Source: Streptomyces sp. AC555_RSS877
GTDB taxonomy: Bacteria; Actinomycetota; Actinomycetes; Streptomycetales; Streptomycetaceae
Direction of reading: 5' to 3'
Assembly: GCF_019049245.1 (NCBI RefSeq)
Contig: NZ_JAGMUK010000059.1
Coordinates: 138,808 to 202,807 of the forward strand
DNA length: 64,000 nt
A model generated the notes under the pieces. The model searched no databases. It was given only the letters and a program-made list of their open reading frames with translations, and was not told the origin of the DNA. Position 1 is the stretch's first letter. Every line of letters starts with the position of its first letter. Of this stretch, positions 42,044 to 51,336 are shown piece by piece. A program made the translations under genes and the position numbers.

Positions 42044-42829
42044 GTGGAAGTTGTCATCGTTCCGGACGCCAAGTCGGGCGGCGAACTCATCGCCGAGGCC
42101 ATGGCACAGCTGCTCCGACGCAAGCCCGGGGCCCTGCTCGGCGTGGCCACCGGCTCGACGCCGCTGCCCGTCTACGAGGCGCTGGCGGCGAAGGTGCGTT
42201 CCGGCGCCGTCGACGCCTCGCGGGTCCGGATCGCTCAGCTCGACGAGTACGTGGGGCTGCCCGCCGAGCATCCGGAGTCGTACCGCTCGGTGCTCAGGCG
42301 CGAGGTGCTGGAGCCGCTCGGCATCGGGATGGACGCGTTCATGGGGCCGGACGGCACCGCCGAGGACGTCCAGGGGGCCTGCGAGGCGTACGACGGGGCG
42401 TTGGCCGAGGCCGGCGGGGTGGATCTGCAGCTGCTGGGGATCGGGACCGACGGACACATCGGCTTCAACGAGCCCTGCTCCTCGCTGGCCTCGCGCACGC
42501 GGATCAAGACGCTGACCGAGCAGACGCGGATCGACAACGCGCGCTTCTTCGACGGCGACATAGAACAGGTGCCGCACCACGTCATCACGCAGGGCATCGG
42601 AACCATCCTGGAGGCGCGGCACCTGGTGTTGCTGGCGACGGGCGAGGGCAAGGCGGACGCGGTCGCCGCGACCGTCGAGGGACCCATCGCCGCGGTGTGC
42701 CCGGCCTCGGCACTCCAGCTCCATCCGCATGCGACGGTCGTCATCGACGATGCCGCCGCGTCCAAGCTGAAGCTGGCGGACTACTTCCGCCACACGTACG
42801 CCAACAAGCCGGAGTGGCAGGGGATCTAG
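42044..42829 (+). CDS. nagB: Glucosamine-6-phosphate deaminase
   Basis: 261 residues, full length. LLGVATGSTPLPVYEAL binds phosphate, AQLDEYVGL contains the catalytic Asp, and LLGIGTDGHIGFNEP the histidine-containing active-site loop. It converts glucosamine-6-phosphate to fructose-6-phosphate and ammonia, the last step of GlcNAc use. Its substrate is the effector that releases DasR from DNA. The start is GTG. The gene is monocistronic and faces dasD; a dre site lies in its promoter. Confidence 0.96.
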   Translation: MEVVIVPDAKSGGELIAEAMAQLLRRKPGALLGVATGSTPLPVYEALAAKVRSGAVDASRVRIAQLDEYVGLPAEHPESYRSVLRREVLEPLGIGMDAFMGPDGTAEDVQGACEAYDGALAEAGGVDLQLLGIGTDGHIGFNEPCSSLASRTRIKTLTEQTRIDNARFFDGDIEQVPHHVITQGIGTILEARHLVLLATGEGKADAVAATVEGPIAAVCPASALQLHPHATVVIDDAAASKLKLADYFRHTYANKPEWQGI

Positions 42830-43211
42830 CGAGGGCGGGGGCGAGGGCGGGGCGGGCTGCCCCGGGGAGGGCTCTGACCGGCACCTTTGTGGGGCGGGCG
42901 GCGCATGCGGGCTCGGGGGAGGCTCACCCACGCTTCGGAGCGCGCCCGGCCGTGCGAGAGCTCGCCGGCCGTGCGAGAGCTCGCCGGCCGTTGGGAGCAC
43001 GCCCGGCCGCGCGGGGCGGAGACCCGTGGGCACGGGAGCCCTCCGCCCCGGGCGCGACGGGGCCCGTCTGTGTAGGGCGGGCCCGCCCGCGCCGAGGGTT
43101 GTCGGCGCATGTGCCCGCCCCGCCCCAGTGCCGGGTAGGCCCCGTCGGCGCGGCTGTGGAGGCCGGCCGCAAAGCGGCTGGCGCCGAGCCGTTCCCCCGC
43201 TGGCCGTGTGG
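42830..43211. other. Intergenic region between nagB and dasD with short 19-bp repeats
   Basis: No gene is supported. A 19-bp unit (GTGCGAGAGCTCGCCGGCC) occurs twice in tandem (42952-42989) with diverged copies on either side (from about 42940 to 43008). The rest is GC-rich and without structure that I could interpret. Convergent terminators are presumably here but were not identified. Confidence 0.5.
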
Positions 43212-44732
43212 TTACGCCCCCGCGATGATCTCCGCCGCTGCTCGGCCGCAGACGCGGGCGGCGCCGTGGGTGGCGATGTGGAGGGTGCCTCGGGGGGTGG
43301 CCTGGGGGAGGCCCATTTCGACGACGATCGTGTCCGGGCGCGAGGCCAGGAGGGTGTCGAGGGCCGCGGCCATCCAGGGGTGGCGGTGTTCGTCGCGGAC
43401 GACGGCGACGATGCGGCGCGGGCCGGCCGACGCCAGGGCCGAAGCCCCTGCCTCCTCCCCCGCGTAGCTGCCGGTCTCCGTGCCGGGCAGCAGGCGGGAG
43501 AGTTCCGCGGCGACGCCCCACGGGGTCTCGTCGCCGACTGCGAAGTTCGCGACGGGGGTGAGTGCGGCGACGTACGGCGGCTCGGTGAGCGGGGTGAAGT
43601 CCTCGGCCCGGGTCAGCCGAAGGGCACGTCGGGCCGCACGCAGACCGACATCCCCTCCGACGGCCTCCCGAGCGGAAGAGGCACCCTCAGCCTCGGACGC
43701 CGATGCCGACCCGGCACCCGGTGACGCCGTCCACCGAGCCAACCCCCGCACCCGTTCCGCCGCCTCCGCCAGACGTTCCTCGGGGAGTTCGCCGGTGTGC
43801 ACCGCGGTGGTCAGGGCGTCGCGCAGGCGGCGTACCGTCGCGTCGTCGGACAGGCCGCCGCCCACGCAGATCGCGTCGGCGCCGGCGGCGAGGGCGAGGA
43901 CGCTGCCGCGCTCGATGCCGTAGGTGCCGGCGATGGCCTGCATTTCCATGCCGTCGGTGACGATGAGGCCGTCGTAGCCGAGTTCACCGCGCAGCAGATC
44001 GGTCAGGATCCGGCGGGACAGCGTGGCCGGGCGGTGGGGGTCCAGGGCCGGGACCAGGATGTGCGCGGTCATCACGGCCCGCGTGCCGGCGGCGATCGCC
44101 GCGCTGAAGGGGGCCAGTTCGCGGCCGTCGAGCACGGCGGGGTCCGCGTCGATGCGCGGGAGCGCGTGGTGGGAGTCGATCGCGGTGTCGCCGTGGCCCG
44201 GGAAGTGCTTGGTGCAGGCGGCGACGCCGGCCGACTGGAGGCCGGTGACGTAGGCCGCGGTGTGCCGGGCGACGAGGCCGGGGTCGGCGCCGAAGGACCG
44301 TACGCCGATGACGGGGTTCGACGGGTTCGAGTTCACGTCGGCCGACGGCGCCCAGTTGAAGTTCACGCCGCAGGCGGCGAGGCGGCGGCCGAGTTCGAAG
44401 GCCACCTCCTGGGTGAGCGAGACGTCGTCGACCGCGCCCAGGGCGTGGTTGCCGGGGAAGCTGGAGCCCGTCCGCACCTCCAGGCGCGTCACGTCTCCGC
44501 CCTCCTCGTCGATCGCGACCAGGACGTCGTCGCGTTCGGCGCGCAACTGGGCGGTCAAAGCGGACAGTTGGTCGGGAGAGGCGATGTTGCGGCCGAACAG
44601 GCCGACGGACGCGAGTCCCTCGCCCAGGCGGCGCAGCAGCCAGTCGGGGGCGGTGGTGCCCGTGAAGCCGGGCTGGAGGACGGTGAGGGCGTCGCGGGTC
44701 AGGGTGTCTGTACCGCTGGCGAATGTCGTCAT
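43212..44732 (-). CDS. dasD: Beta-N-acetylglucosaminidase (GH3), DasD
   Basis: 506 residues. A GH3 barrel occupies residues 1-335: AIDEEGGDVTRLE, the ACTKHFPGHGDTAIDSHHALP motif whose Asp-His dyad is typical of NagZ-type enzymes, and the nucleophile Asp in GLIVTDGMEMQAI. The C-terminal 150 residues form a second domain. There is no signal peptide, so it acts inside the cell, hydrolysing imported chitobiose to GlcNAc. It lies 7 bp after dasC and is part of the das operon. Confidence 0.9.
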   Translation of the reverse strand: MTTFASGTDTLTRDALTVLQPGFTGTTAPDWLLRRLGEGLASVGLFGRNIASPDQLSALTAQLRAERDDVLVAIDEEGGDVTRLEVRTGSSFPGNHALGAVDDVSLTQEVAFELGRRLAACGVNFNWAPSADVNSNPSNPVIGVRSFGADPGLVARHTAAYVTGLQSAGVAACTKHFPGHGDTAIDSHHALPRIDADPAVLDGRELAPFSAAIAAGTRAVMTAHILVPALDPHRPATLSRRILTDLLRGELGYDGLIVTDGMEMQAIAGTYGIERGSVLALAAGADAICVGGGLSDDATVRRLRDALTTAVHTGELPEERLAEAAERVRGLARWTASPGAGSASASEAEGASSAREAVGGDVGLRAARRALRLTRAEDFTPLTEPPYVAALTPVANFAVGDETPWGVAAELSRLLPGTETGSYAGEEAGASALASAGPRRIVAVVRDEHRHPWMAAALDTLLASRPDTIVVEMGLPQATPRGTLHIATHGAARVCGRAAAEIIAGA

Positions 44733-44739
44733 CGGGGGG

Positions 44740-45582
44740 TTATCCCTTCACGGCGCCCGCGGTCAGGCCCGCGGCCATCTTGCGCTGGACGAGGAGGAAC
44801 AGGACGACGATCGGCACGGCCATCATGGTGGATCCGGCCATCATCGGGGCGTACTCGGTGCCGTGCTTGGTGGTGAAGTTGCCGAGCCACACGGTCGCGG
44901 TCTGGTTCTTCTGGCTGAGCAGCATGAGGGCGTACAGGTACTCGTTCCAGGCCTGGATGAAACCGTAGACCGAGGTGGCGACCATGCCGGGGGCGAGCAG
45001 GGGGAACACCACCCGGACGAAGGCGCCGGTGCGGCTGCAGCCGTCGACCATCGCCGCCTCCTCCAGTTCCTTGGGGATGTTGACGATGAAGCCGCGCAGC
45101 GTCCACACCGTGAAGGGGAGGACGAAGGTCAGATACGTGATGATCAGGCCGGTGAGCCGGTCGTACTGGCCCAGGTCGTTGAGGAGCAGGAAGACCGGGA
45201 TGATCATCGCGACCAGCGGGACCATCTGGACGGCGAGGATGCCCACGATCACGATCTTCCGGCCGCGGAAGGCGAACCGGGAGATGGCGAGCGCGGCCAG
45301 CATGCCGACGACCATGCCGATGACGACCACCGCGAGGGACACGACGAGGCTGCGGCCGACCGGGCCCCAGAAGTCGGCGATGTCCAGTGCGCGGCTGAAG
45401 TTGGAGAGGGTGAGGCCCGTGGGCAGCACGCTCGGGTCCGGGTCGATGGCGTCCTTGGCCGGCTTGAACGCCGTGTTGAGCATCCAGTAGACGGGGAAGC
45501 CGGCGGTGACGAAGACGAGGAGGCCGAGGAGGTTCCAGCCGGCCTTCGACTTCCGGTGCCCGGGAGTCGTCAGTGTGCTCAT
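44740..45582 (-). CDS. dasC: N,N'-diacetylchitobiose ABC transporter permease DasC
   Basis: 280 residues, MalG-type permease: six transmembrane helices, the EAA coupling loop EELEEAAMVDGCSRTGAFVRV at about residues 185-205, and an ending KMAAGLTAGAVKG. It pairs with DasB to form the channel; the ATPase MsiK is encoded elsewhere in Streptomyces genomes. The start overlaps the dasB stop by four bases (ATGA). Confidence 0.94.
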   Translation of the reverse strand: MSTLTTPGHRKSKAGWNLLGLLVFVTAGFPVYWMLNTAFKPAKDAIDPDPSVLPTGLTLSNFSRALDIADFWGPVGRSLVVSLAVVVIGMVVGMLAALAISRFAFRGRKIVIVGILAVQMVPLVAMIIPVFLLLNDLGQYDRLTGLIITYLTFVLPFTVWTLRGFIVNIPKELEEAAMVDGCSRTGAFVRVVFPLLAPGMVATSVYGFIQAWNEYLYALMLLSQKNQTATVWLGNFTTKHGTEYAPMMAGSTMMAVPIVVLFLLVQRKMAAGLTAGAVKG

Positions 45583-46565
45583 TCGACCTCTCCGATCTTC
45601 AGCATCTGGCGCATGTAGACGGCGACCACGCCGAGCAGCAACAGCACGGTGAGCAGGGCGATCGCCGAGCCCTGGGCGTAGTCGTTGACCACGAAGGCGC
45701 GGTCGTACGAGTACGTGGTGAGGATCTGGAACTCGGCCTCGGGATGGCCGTTGCGCATCACGAAGACCTGGGGGAAGACACCCATGTCCCAGATGACCGA
45801 GAGGGTCGTGAGCATCACGATGATCGGCTTGAGGATGGGGAGGGTGACGTAGCGGAAGACGCCCCAGGCGCCCGCGCCGTCGAGCCGGGCGGCCTCTTCC
45901 AGCTCCTTGGGGACCTGGGTGAGACCGGCGCTCAGCGTGATCACGACGAAGGGTACGGCCCCCCAGACCACCAGGAGCATGATCACGGCCAGGCCCTGCG
46001 GCCCGCTGGCGAACCAGTTGTGGCCGATCATCTCGACCCCCGGCAGCTTGCTGAGCAGCGCGTTGAGGATGCCGTAGTCGGCGTCGAAGAGCCATTTGAA
46101 GACGGTGGTGGCGACGATGATCGGCATGCCCCAGCTGGCCACCAGCGCGATGTTGATGAGCGTCTTCACCCAGCCGGAGACCCGCTGGAGCAGCAGCGCT
46201 ATCAGCATGCCGGCGACCATCGTGAAGATCACGCAGCCGGCCGCGAAGACGATCGTGCGGACCACGACGGCCCAGAACTCGGCGTCGCCGAGCACACCCG
46301 TGAAGTTGTCGAACCCGACCCACTCGGCCGGCAGGAAGCCCCACAGCTGGGACTGCCCGAACGTCTGGAAGGACAGGACGACCAGGCGGACCAGCGGATA
46401 GCCGAGGACGAGCGCCAGGATCAGGAGGCAGGGGGCGAGCAGGAGCCAGGGGGTGCCCGCTTGGCCGGAAGTCCGGACTCTGGGCGGCTTCTTCGCCACG
46501 GCCGGTGGTGGCGGTGCCTGCCGCGGTGGCGGCACCTTGGCAGGGGTGGTCGTGTCGGCACTCAT
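45579..46565 (-). CDS. dasB: N,N'-diacetylchitobiose ABC transporter permease DasB
   Basis: 328 residues, MalF-type permease: a Pro-rich cytoplasmic N-terminus of about 35 residues, six transmembrane helices and the EAA loop (ELEEAARLDGAGAWGVFRYV). It is separated from dasA by 123 bp holding a large hairpin, so dasBC may be expressed at a lower level than the binding protein. Confidence 0.94.
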   Translation of the reverse strand: MSADTTTPAKVPPPRQAPPPPAVAKKPPRVRTSGQAGTPWLLLAPCLLILALVLGYPLVRLVVLSFQTFGQSQLWGFLPAEWVGFDNFTGVLGDAEFWAVVVRTIVFAAGCVIFTMVAGMLIALLLQRVSGWVKTLINIALVASWGMPIIVATTVFKWLFDADYGILNALLSKLPGVEMIGHNWFASGPQGLAVIMLLVVWGAVPFVVITLSAGLTQVPKELEEAARLDGAGAWGVFRYVTLPILKPIIVMLTTLSVIWDMGVFPQVFVMRNGHPEAEFQILTTYSYDRAFVVNDYAQGSAIALLTVLLLLGVVAVYMRQMLKIGEVE

Positions 46566-46636
46566 CCGCGCGCTCCTCAGCGGTCCCTCGGGTCGTCCGA
46601 AGCCCTCGTACGCCCGCCCAGCGGGTCGTACGGGAA

Positions 46637-46682
46637 GCAGGGCCCCGCCCCCGGATGCTCCCGGGGTCGAACGGGGCCCTGC
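46637..46682 (-). promoter_or_regulatory. Intercistronic hairpin between dasA and dasB
   Basis: GCAGGGCCCCG (46637-46647) and CGGGGCCCTGC (46672-46682) form an 11-bp perfect stem, and CCCCGG/CCGGGG (about 46650-46667) continues it inward. It lies directly after the dasA stop. Such a structure can attenuate transcription or protect the dasA mRNA 3' end, giving more binding protein than permease. Confidence 0.75.
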
Positions 46683-46688
46683 GTCAGG

Positions 46689-47975
46689 TCACTTGTTGTT
46701 GATGACCTTGTCGATCGCGGCGTCCGCGTCCTTCGCGGCGTCCGCGACCGACTTCTTGCCGGTGCCGATGCTCTGCAGCATGGTCTGCAGGATCTGGGCC
46801 TTCTCGACCTGACCCCAGCCCGGTGCCATCGGGACGAACCAGTTGGACTCGGCCGCGGTGGCCGGGACCGCCGTCGCCGGGTCGTTCTTCAGGGTGGCGA
46901 GGTCGGTCTTGTTGTTGGGCAGGTTGCCCTTGGCGATCAGACCCTTCTGGCCGGTGGAGTTGGTGAACGCGTTGATCCACTCGGCGGCCACGGCCTGCGC
47001 GTCGGACTTCACCGGGACGGCGAGGTCGCTGCCGCCCAGGAAGACGGGGAGGCCCTTGCCGGACGGGCCGGGCATCACGAAGTTCTCGACGTTGCCCGCG
47101 AGCTTGCCGGTCTTGTCGTTCTCCTTCGCCGCGGCGGTCGCGCCCTCCCAGGCGGGGGCGAAGATCATGCCGGACTTGCCCTGGCCGTAGACGATGTAGC
47201 GGTCGGACTCGTCCTTGGTCTTGTCGCCGTGCATGTACTCGTCGACGACGTTCTTGAACTCCTCGAGGCCCTTGAGGGACTCGGGCGCGGAGAGGTTGCC
47301 CTTCCACTGGCCGCCGGACTCGACGGCGATCGAGCCGCCGGCGTCGTAGACGAAGGACATGGCCGCGTACCAGTCACGGGTGGGCTGGTACCAGGCGCTG
47401 AACTTGTCGCCCTTGTCCTTCTGGAGCTTGTCCAGGGCGGCGGTGAGCTCGTCGTACGTCTTCGGGGCGGACTTGACGCCCACGGAGGCGAACAGGTCCT
47501 TGCGCCAGTTGGCGACCCGGCCGCCGGCGTAGTAGGGGACGCCGTAGGTCTTGTCCTCGTACGTCACCGAGGCCTTGAGGCCGTCCAGCCAGGCGGCGGA
47601 GTTGTCGAACTTCTCCGGGTCCAGGGGCGCGAAGGCTCCCTTGACCATGTAGCTCAGCATCTCGGTGTTGCCCATCTCGACCACGTCGGGGGCCTTGTCG
47701 GTGGCGAGGACCGCGTCGAGCTTCGCGTTCTTGTCCGGCCAGCCGTAGTACTCGTGGTTGATCTTGATGCCGGGGTGCGCCTTCGTGACCGCGGCGTCGG
47801 CCGCCTTCACCAGCTCGGGCCAGTTGTTCTGGGCGTCGACGGTGAGCCAGACGGTCAGCTCCTTGGCGTCCGCGCCGCTCTTGTCCGAGTCCCCGCTGCC
47901 ACTGTCGCCCCCGCACGCCGCGATGGAGACCATCATGCCCGCGATACCGATCGCGGCTGTCAGCTTGCGCTTCAC
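46689..47975 (-). CDS. dasA: N,N'-diacetylchitobiose-binding lipoprotein DasA
   Basis: 428 residues. A lipoprotein signal (KLTAAIGIAGMMVSIAAC, lipobox SIAAC) is followed by a Gly/Ser/Asp tether and a family 1 solute-binding domain (ELTVWLTVDAQNNWPELV, GWPDKNAKLDAVLATDKAPDVVEMG, FLGGSDLAVP). It captures chitin-derived disaccharide outside the membrane for DasBC-MsiK. GTG 47975 has GGAGGG at good spacing. Divergent to dasR with several dre sites between; in S. coelicolor it is among the genes most strongly controlled by DasR. Confidence 0.95.
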   Translation of the reverse strand: MKRKLTAAIGIAGMMVSIAACGGDSGSGDSDKSGADAKELTVWLTVDAQNNWPELVKAADAAVTKAHPGIKINHEYYGWPDKNAKLDAVLATDKAPDVVEMGNTEMLSYMVKGAFAPLDPEKFDNSAAWLDGLKASVTYEDKTYGVPYYAGGRVANWRKDLFASVGVKSAPKTYDELTAALDKLQKDKGDKFSAWYQPTRDWYAAMSFVYDAGGSIAVESGGQWKGNLSAPESLKGLEEFKNVVDEYMHGDKTKDESDRYIVYGQGKSGMIFAPAWEGATAAAKENDKTGKLAGNVENFVMPGPSGKGLPVFLGGSDLAVPVKSDAQAVAAEWINAFTNSTGQKGLIAKGNLPNNKTDLATLKNDPATAVPATAAESNWFVPMAPGWGQVEKAQILQTMLQSIGTGKKSVADAAKDADAAIDKVINNK

Positions 47976-48063
47976 GCCACCCTCCTCAGGGATGCCATAA
48001 ACCCCCCTGCTCCCTGCGGTGAACGGCGTCGAATGCACCTACCGCCCATGGGGCCGGGACCTG

Positions 48064-48110
48064 GACCAATGGTGTAGACCAGTAGGGGGAGCTTGGCCCA
48101 GACCAATAGG
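48064..48110. promoter_or_regulatory. DasR dre sites in the dasA promoter region
   Basis: ATGGTGTAGACCAGT (48069-48083) is a near-consensus dre element read on either strand, and TTGGCCCAGACCAAT (48093-48107) is a weaker second copy 24 bp away. They lie 94-132 bp upstream of the dasA start, where DasR binding would repress dasABCD. Confidence 0.85.
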
Positions 48111-48250
48111 GCTGTCAAGGGTGTTCCAGCAGGCTCCGGGCGTCCGTTGCGGTACCGAGATATGCAGGGACCTTTCATTCCGCAAGCGACAGACAAGCGA
48201 CAGATCGGACGGACCAGTTCCGGCGACCACCCACGAGAGAAAGGGCCCTG

Positions 48251-48265
48251 GTGGACTAGACCAGC
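48251..48265. promoter_or_regulatory. DasR dre site in the dasR promoter region
   Basis: GTGGACTAGACCAGC keeps the dre core with one substitution relative to TGGTCTAGACCA. It lies about 130 bp upstream of the dasR ATG and probably mediates autoregulation. The 420-bp region 47976-48395 contains no gene. Confidence 0.75.
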
Positions 48266-48395
48266 GGCGATCGCAGGGGTATACAGAGGAGATCACGCAG
48301 CGCGCGGGAGATCCCGGTACGCTGCCGTGCCACGATGTGAGCCGTGGCCGACGGGACGTCGGCCGCTTCGGCACCCGAAGCCGGGAAGGCAGAGC

Positions 48396-49160
48396 ATGAG
48401 CACCGACGTCAGCAGTGCGGAGAACGAGGGTGGGGCGATCGTCCGTACCGCGCGCGTGCCCAAGTACTACCGCCTGAAGAAGCATCTGCTCGACATGACG
48501 GAGACGCAGTCGCCCGGCACCCCCGTGCCGCCCGAGCGCACGCTGGCCGCCGAGTTCGACACCTCGCGCACCACCGTGCGCCAGGCTCTTCAGGAACTGG
48601 TCGTCGAGGGACGCCTGGAACGCATCCAGGGCAAGGGCACCTTCGTCGCCAAGCCGAAGGTCTCGCAGGCGCTCCAACTGACCTCGTACACCGAGGACAT
48701 GCGCGCCCAGGGCCTCGAACCCACCTCACAGCTGCTCGACATCGGCTACATCACCGCCGACGACCGCCTCGCCGGCCTGCTCGACATCACGGCCGGCGGC
48801 CGGGTGCTGCGCATCGAGCGCCTGCGCATGGCCAACGGGGAGCCGATGGCCATCGAGACGACGCACCTCAGCGCGAAGCGCTTCCCTGCCCTGCGCAGGT
48901 CCCTGGTCAAGTACACGTCCCTCTACACCGCGCTCGCCGAGGTGTACGACGTCCATCTCGCCGAGGCCGAGGAGACCATCGAGACCTCGCTGGCCACCCC
49001 GCGCGAGGCCGGCCTGCTCGGCACCGACGTCGGCCTGCCGATGCTGATGCTGTCCCGCCACTCGCTGGACCGGCAGGGCGAGCCGGTGGAGTGGGTGCGG
49101 TCCGTCTACCGCGGCGACCGCTACAAGTTCGTCGCCCGCCTCAAGAGGCCCCAGGACTAG
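48396..49160 (+). CDS. dasR: GntR/HutC-family master regulator DasR
   Basis: 254 residues, the exact DasR length. The winged helix (residues 20-90) has PPERTLAAEFDTSRTTVRQALQELVVEGRLERIQGKGTFV; the UTRA effector domain (95-250) has QALQLTSYTEDMRAQGLEP and an ending VRSVYRGDRYKFVARL. Glucosamine-6-phosphate (and GlcNAc-6-P) releases it from dre sites. It links chitin availability to development and antibiotic synthesis. GGAAGG precedes the ATG. It is divergent from dasA. Confidence 0.97.
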   Translation: MSTDVSSAENEGGAIVRTARVPKYYRLKKHLLDMTETQSPGTPVPPERTLAAEFDTSRTTVRQALQELVVEGRLERIQGKGTFVAKPKVSQALQLTSYTEDMRAQGLEPTSQLLDIGYITADDRLAGLLDITAGGRVLRIERLRMANGEPMAIETTHLSAKRFPALRRSLVKYTSLYTALAEVYDVHLAEAEETIETSLATPREAGLLGTDVGLPMLMLSRHSLDRQGEPVEWVRSVYRGDRYKFVARLKRPQD

Positions 49161-49324
49161 GGATTCCGGCAGGCATTCCCCTGCTGCCGAGGGCGGAAAC
49201 AGCGCCGAGAGAGCACAGAACCACCACATACCGATATACGGACGAGGGCTTCCGCTCTCCTGACACCGTCGCCTAGATTGCCTGCGCATCGCACCGGTGA
49301 TCAACGAGGGGACGGAGCCGCGGT

Positions 49325-49579
49325 ATGTCCAATGCGCCTGAAATGAGACCACCGGTGGTGACACCGGTCCGCGTGGTCATCGCGCTCTGCCTCTTCGCAC
49401 CCTTCGTGGCCATGCTGTGGGTGGGCTCGTACGCGAAGACCGACCCCGCCTTCATAGGCATCCCGTTCTTCTACTGGTACCAGATGGCGTGGGTGCTGAT
49501 CTCCACGGCGCTCACGATGATCGCGTACAAGCTGTGGCGCCGTGACCAGAGCGGCCGTCAGGAAGGTGCCGACAAGTGA
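49325..49579 (+). CDS. DUF3311 small membrane subunit of a symporter
   Basis: 84 residues with two transmembrane helices (VRVVIALCLFAPFVAMLWVG and FYWYQMAWVLISTALTMIAY) and a charged C-terminus. DUF3311 proteins are encoded immediately before SSS-family symporters and probably act as a small accessory subunit, like the YhdT partner of PanF. The stop overlaps the symporter GTG by four bases. Confidence 0.9.
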   Translation: MSNAPEMRPPVVTPVRVVIALCLFAPFVAMLWVGSYAKTDPAFIGIPFFYWYQMAWVLISTALTMIAYKLWRRDQSGRQEGADK

Positions 49580-51186
49580 ACGAGGGCGTGAACGGCGTCG
49601 CACTCGCCGTCTTCATCTTCTTCTTCCTGGCCGTCACCGTCCTGGGCTTCCTGGCCGCACGCTGGCGCAAGGCCGAGAACGAGCACAGCCTGGACGAGTG
49701 GGGCCTGGGCGGCCGGTCGTTCGGCACCTGGGTCACCTGGTTCCTCCTCGGCGGCGACCTGTACACGGCGTACACCTTCGTCGCCGTACCGGCGGCGATC
49801 TACGCGGCGGGCGCGGCCGGCTTCTTCGCGGTGCCCTACACGATCCTGGTCTACCCGCTGATCTTCACGTTCCTGCCGCGCCTGTGGTCGGTCTCGCACA
49901 AGCACGGGTACGTGACGACCTCGGACTTCGTGCGCGGCCGCTTCGGCTCGAAGGGCCTGTCCCTCGCCGTGGCCGTGACCGGCATCCTCGCGACGATGCC
50001 GTACATCGCGCTCCAACTGGTCGGCATCCAGGCCGTCCTCGACGTGATGGGCGTCGGCGGTGGCGAGGACACCAACTGGTTCGTCAAGGACCTGCCGCTG
50101 CTGATCGCCTTCGGTGTACTCGCGGCGTACACCTACTCCTCGGGTCTGCGCGCGCCCGCGCTGATCGCGTTCGTGAAGGACACGCTGATCTACATCGTCA
50201 TCGCGGTGGCGATCATCTACATCCCGATCAAGCTGGGCGGGTTCGACGACATCTTCGCCTCGGCGAACGAGAAGTACACCGCCGCCAAGGCGGGCGGACT
50301 GGTCCCGCCCGAGGCCGGCCAGTGGACGTACGCGACCCTCGCGCTCGGCTCCGCACTGGCGCTGTTCATGTACCCGCACTCGATCACGGCGACGCTGTCC
50401 TCCAAGAGCCGTGAGGTGATCCGCCGCAACACCACGATCCTGCCGCTGTATTCGCTGATGCTGGGGTTGCTCGCCCTGCTCGGCTTCATGGCCATCGCGA
50501 GCGGAGTCGACGTCGCCAACCCGCAGTTGGCCATCCCTCAGCTGTTCGAGAACATGTTCCCGGACTGGTTCGCGGGCGTGGCCTTCGCAGCGATCGGCAT
50601 CGGCGCGCTGGTGCCGGCAGCGATCATGTCGATCGCGGCCGCGAACCTTTTCACCCGCAACATCTACAAGGACTTCATCAAGCCGGACGCCACGCCGGCG
50701 CAGGAGACCAAGGTCTCCAAGCTGGTGTCCCTGCTGGTGAAGGTCGGCGCGCTGGCCTTCGTCCTCACCATGGACAAGACGGTCGCCATCAACTTCCAGC
50801 TGCTCGGCGGTATCTGGATCCTGCAGACCTTCCCCGCCCTGGTCGGCGGCCTGTTCACGCGCTGGTTCCACCGCTGGGCCCTGCTCGCCGGCTGGGCGGT
50901 CGGCATGATCTACGGCACGGTCGCCGCGTACGGCGTGGCCTCGCCGACGCAGAAGCACTTCGGCGGCTCGTCCAAGGAGATCCCCGGCATCGGGGAGATC
51001 GGCTACATCGGCCTGACCGCGTTCCTCCTCAACGTCGCCGTCACGGTGGTCCTCACCTTCGCCCTGAAGGCGCTGAAGGCCCCCGAGGGCATCGACGAGA
51101 CGTCCCCGGCGGACTACACGGCGGACGCGGGCGACCCGGGCGTCCAGGTGGAGCTGCCGCCGGCGACTGCGGGCACCACGCACTGA
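49576..51186 (+). CDS. mctP: Sodium:solute symporter, MctP monocarboxylate type
   Basis: 536 residues with about 13-14 transmembrane helices. SSS signatures include WGLGGRSFGTWVTWFLLGGDLYTAYTFVAVP and SITATLSSKSREVIRRNTTILPLYS. The closest named type is MctP, which takes up lactate, pyruvate, propionate or acetate. The C-terminal 40 residues are an acidic tail. It starts with GTG and is coupled to DUF3311. A strong terminator follows. Confidence 0.88.
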   Translation: MNEGVNGVALAVFIFFFLAVTVLGFLAARWRKAENEHSLDEWGLGGRSFGTWVTWFLLGGDLYTAYTFVAVPAAIYAAGAAGFFAVPYTILVYPLIFTFLPRLWSVSHKHGYVTTSDFVRGRFGSKGLSLAVAVTGILATMPYIALQLVGIQAVLDVMGVGGGEDTNWFVKDLPLLIAFGVLAAYTYSSGLRAPALIAFVKDTLIYIVIAVAIIYIPIKLGGFDDIFASANEKYTAAKAGGLVPPEAGQWTYATLALGSALALFMYPHSITATLSSKSREVIRRNTTILPLYSLMLGLLALLGFMAIASGVDVANPQLAIPQLFENMFPDWFAGVAFAAIGIGALVPAAIMSIAAANLFTRNIYKDFIKPDATPAQETKVSKLVSLLVKVGALAFVLTMDKTVAINFQLLGGIWILQTFPALVGGLFTRWFHRWALLAGWAVGMIYGTVAAYGVASPTQKHFGGSSKEIPGIGEIGYIGLTAFLLNVAVTVVLTFALKALKAPEGIDETSPADYTADAGDPGVQVELPPATAGTTH

Positions 51187-51199
51187 GTCGTACGTCAGC

Positions 51200-51229
51200 A
51201 CGGGCCGCCGGAGAGATCCGGCGGCCCGT
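51200..51229 (+). terminator. Terminator after mctP
   Basis: A perfect 13-bp stem (ACGGGCCGCCGGA/TCCGGCGGCCCGT) closes a GAGA tetraloop, 13 bp after the stop. CGTCGTTTCCC follows. Confidence 0.9.
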
Positions 51230-51336
51230 CGTCGTTTCCCTGCCTGCCTCCGGCGCCGCGAGGGGACCTTGACGAGATCACTCTCCACACCGATGAGTTG
51301 ACACTCCGAAACCGACGCGACACAACATATGGGGGT

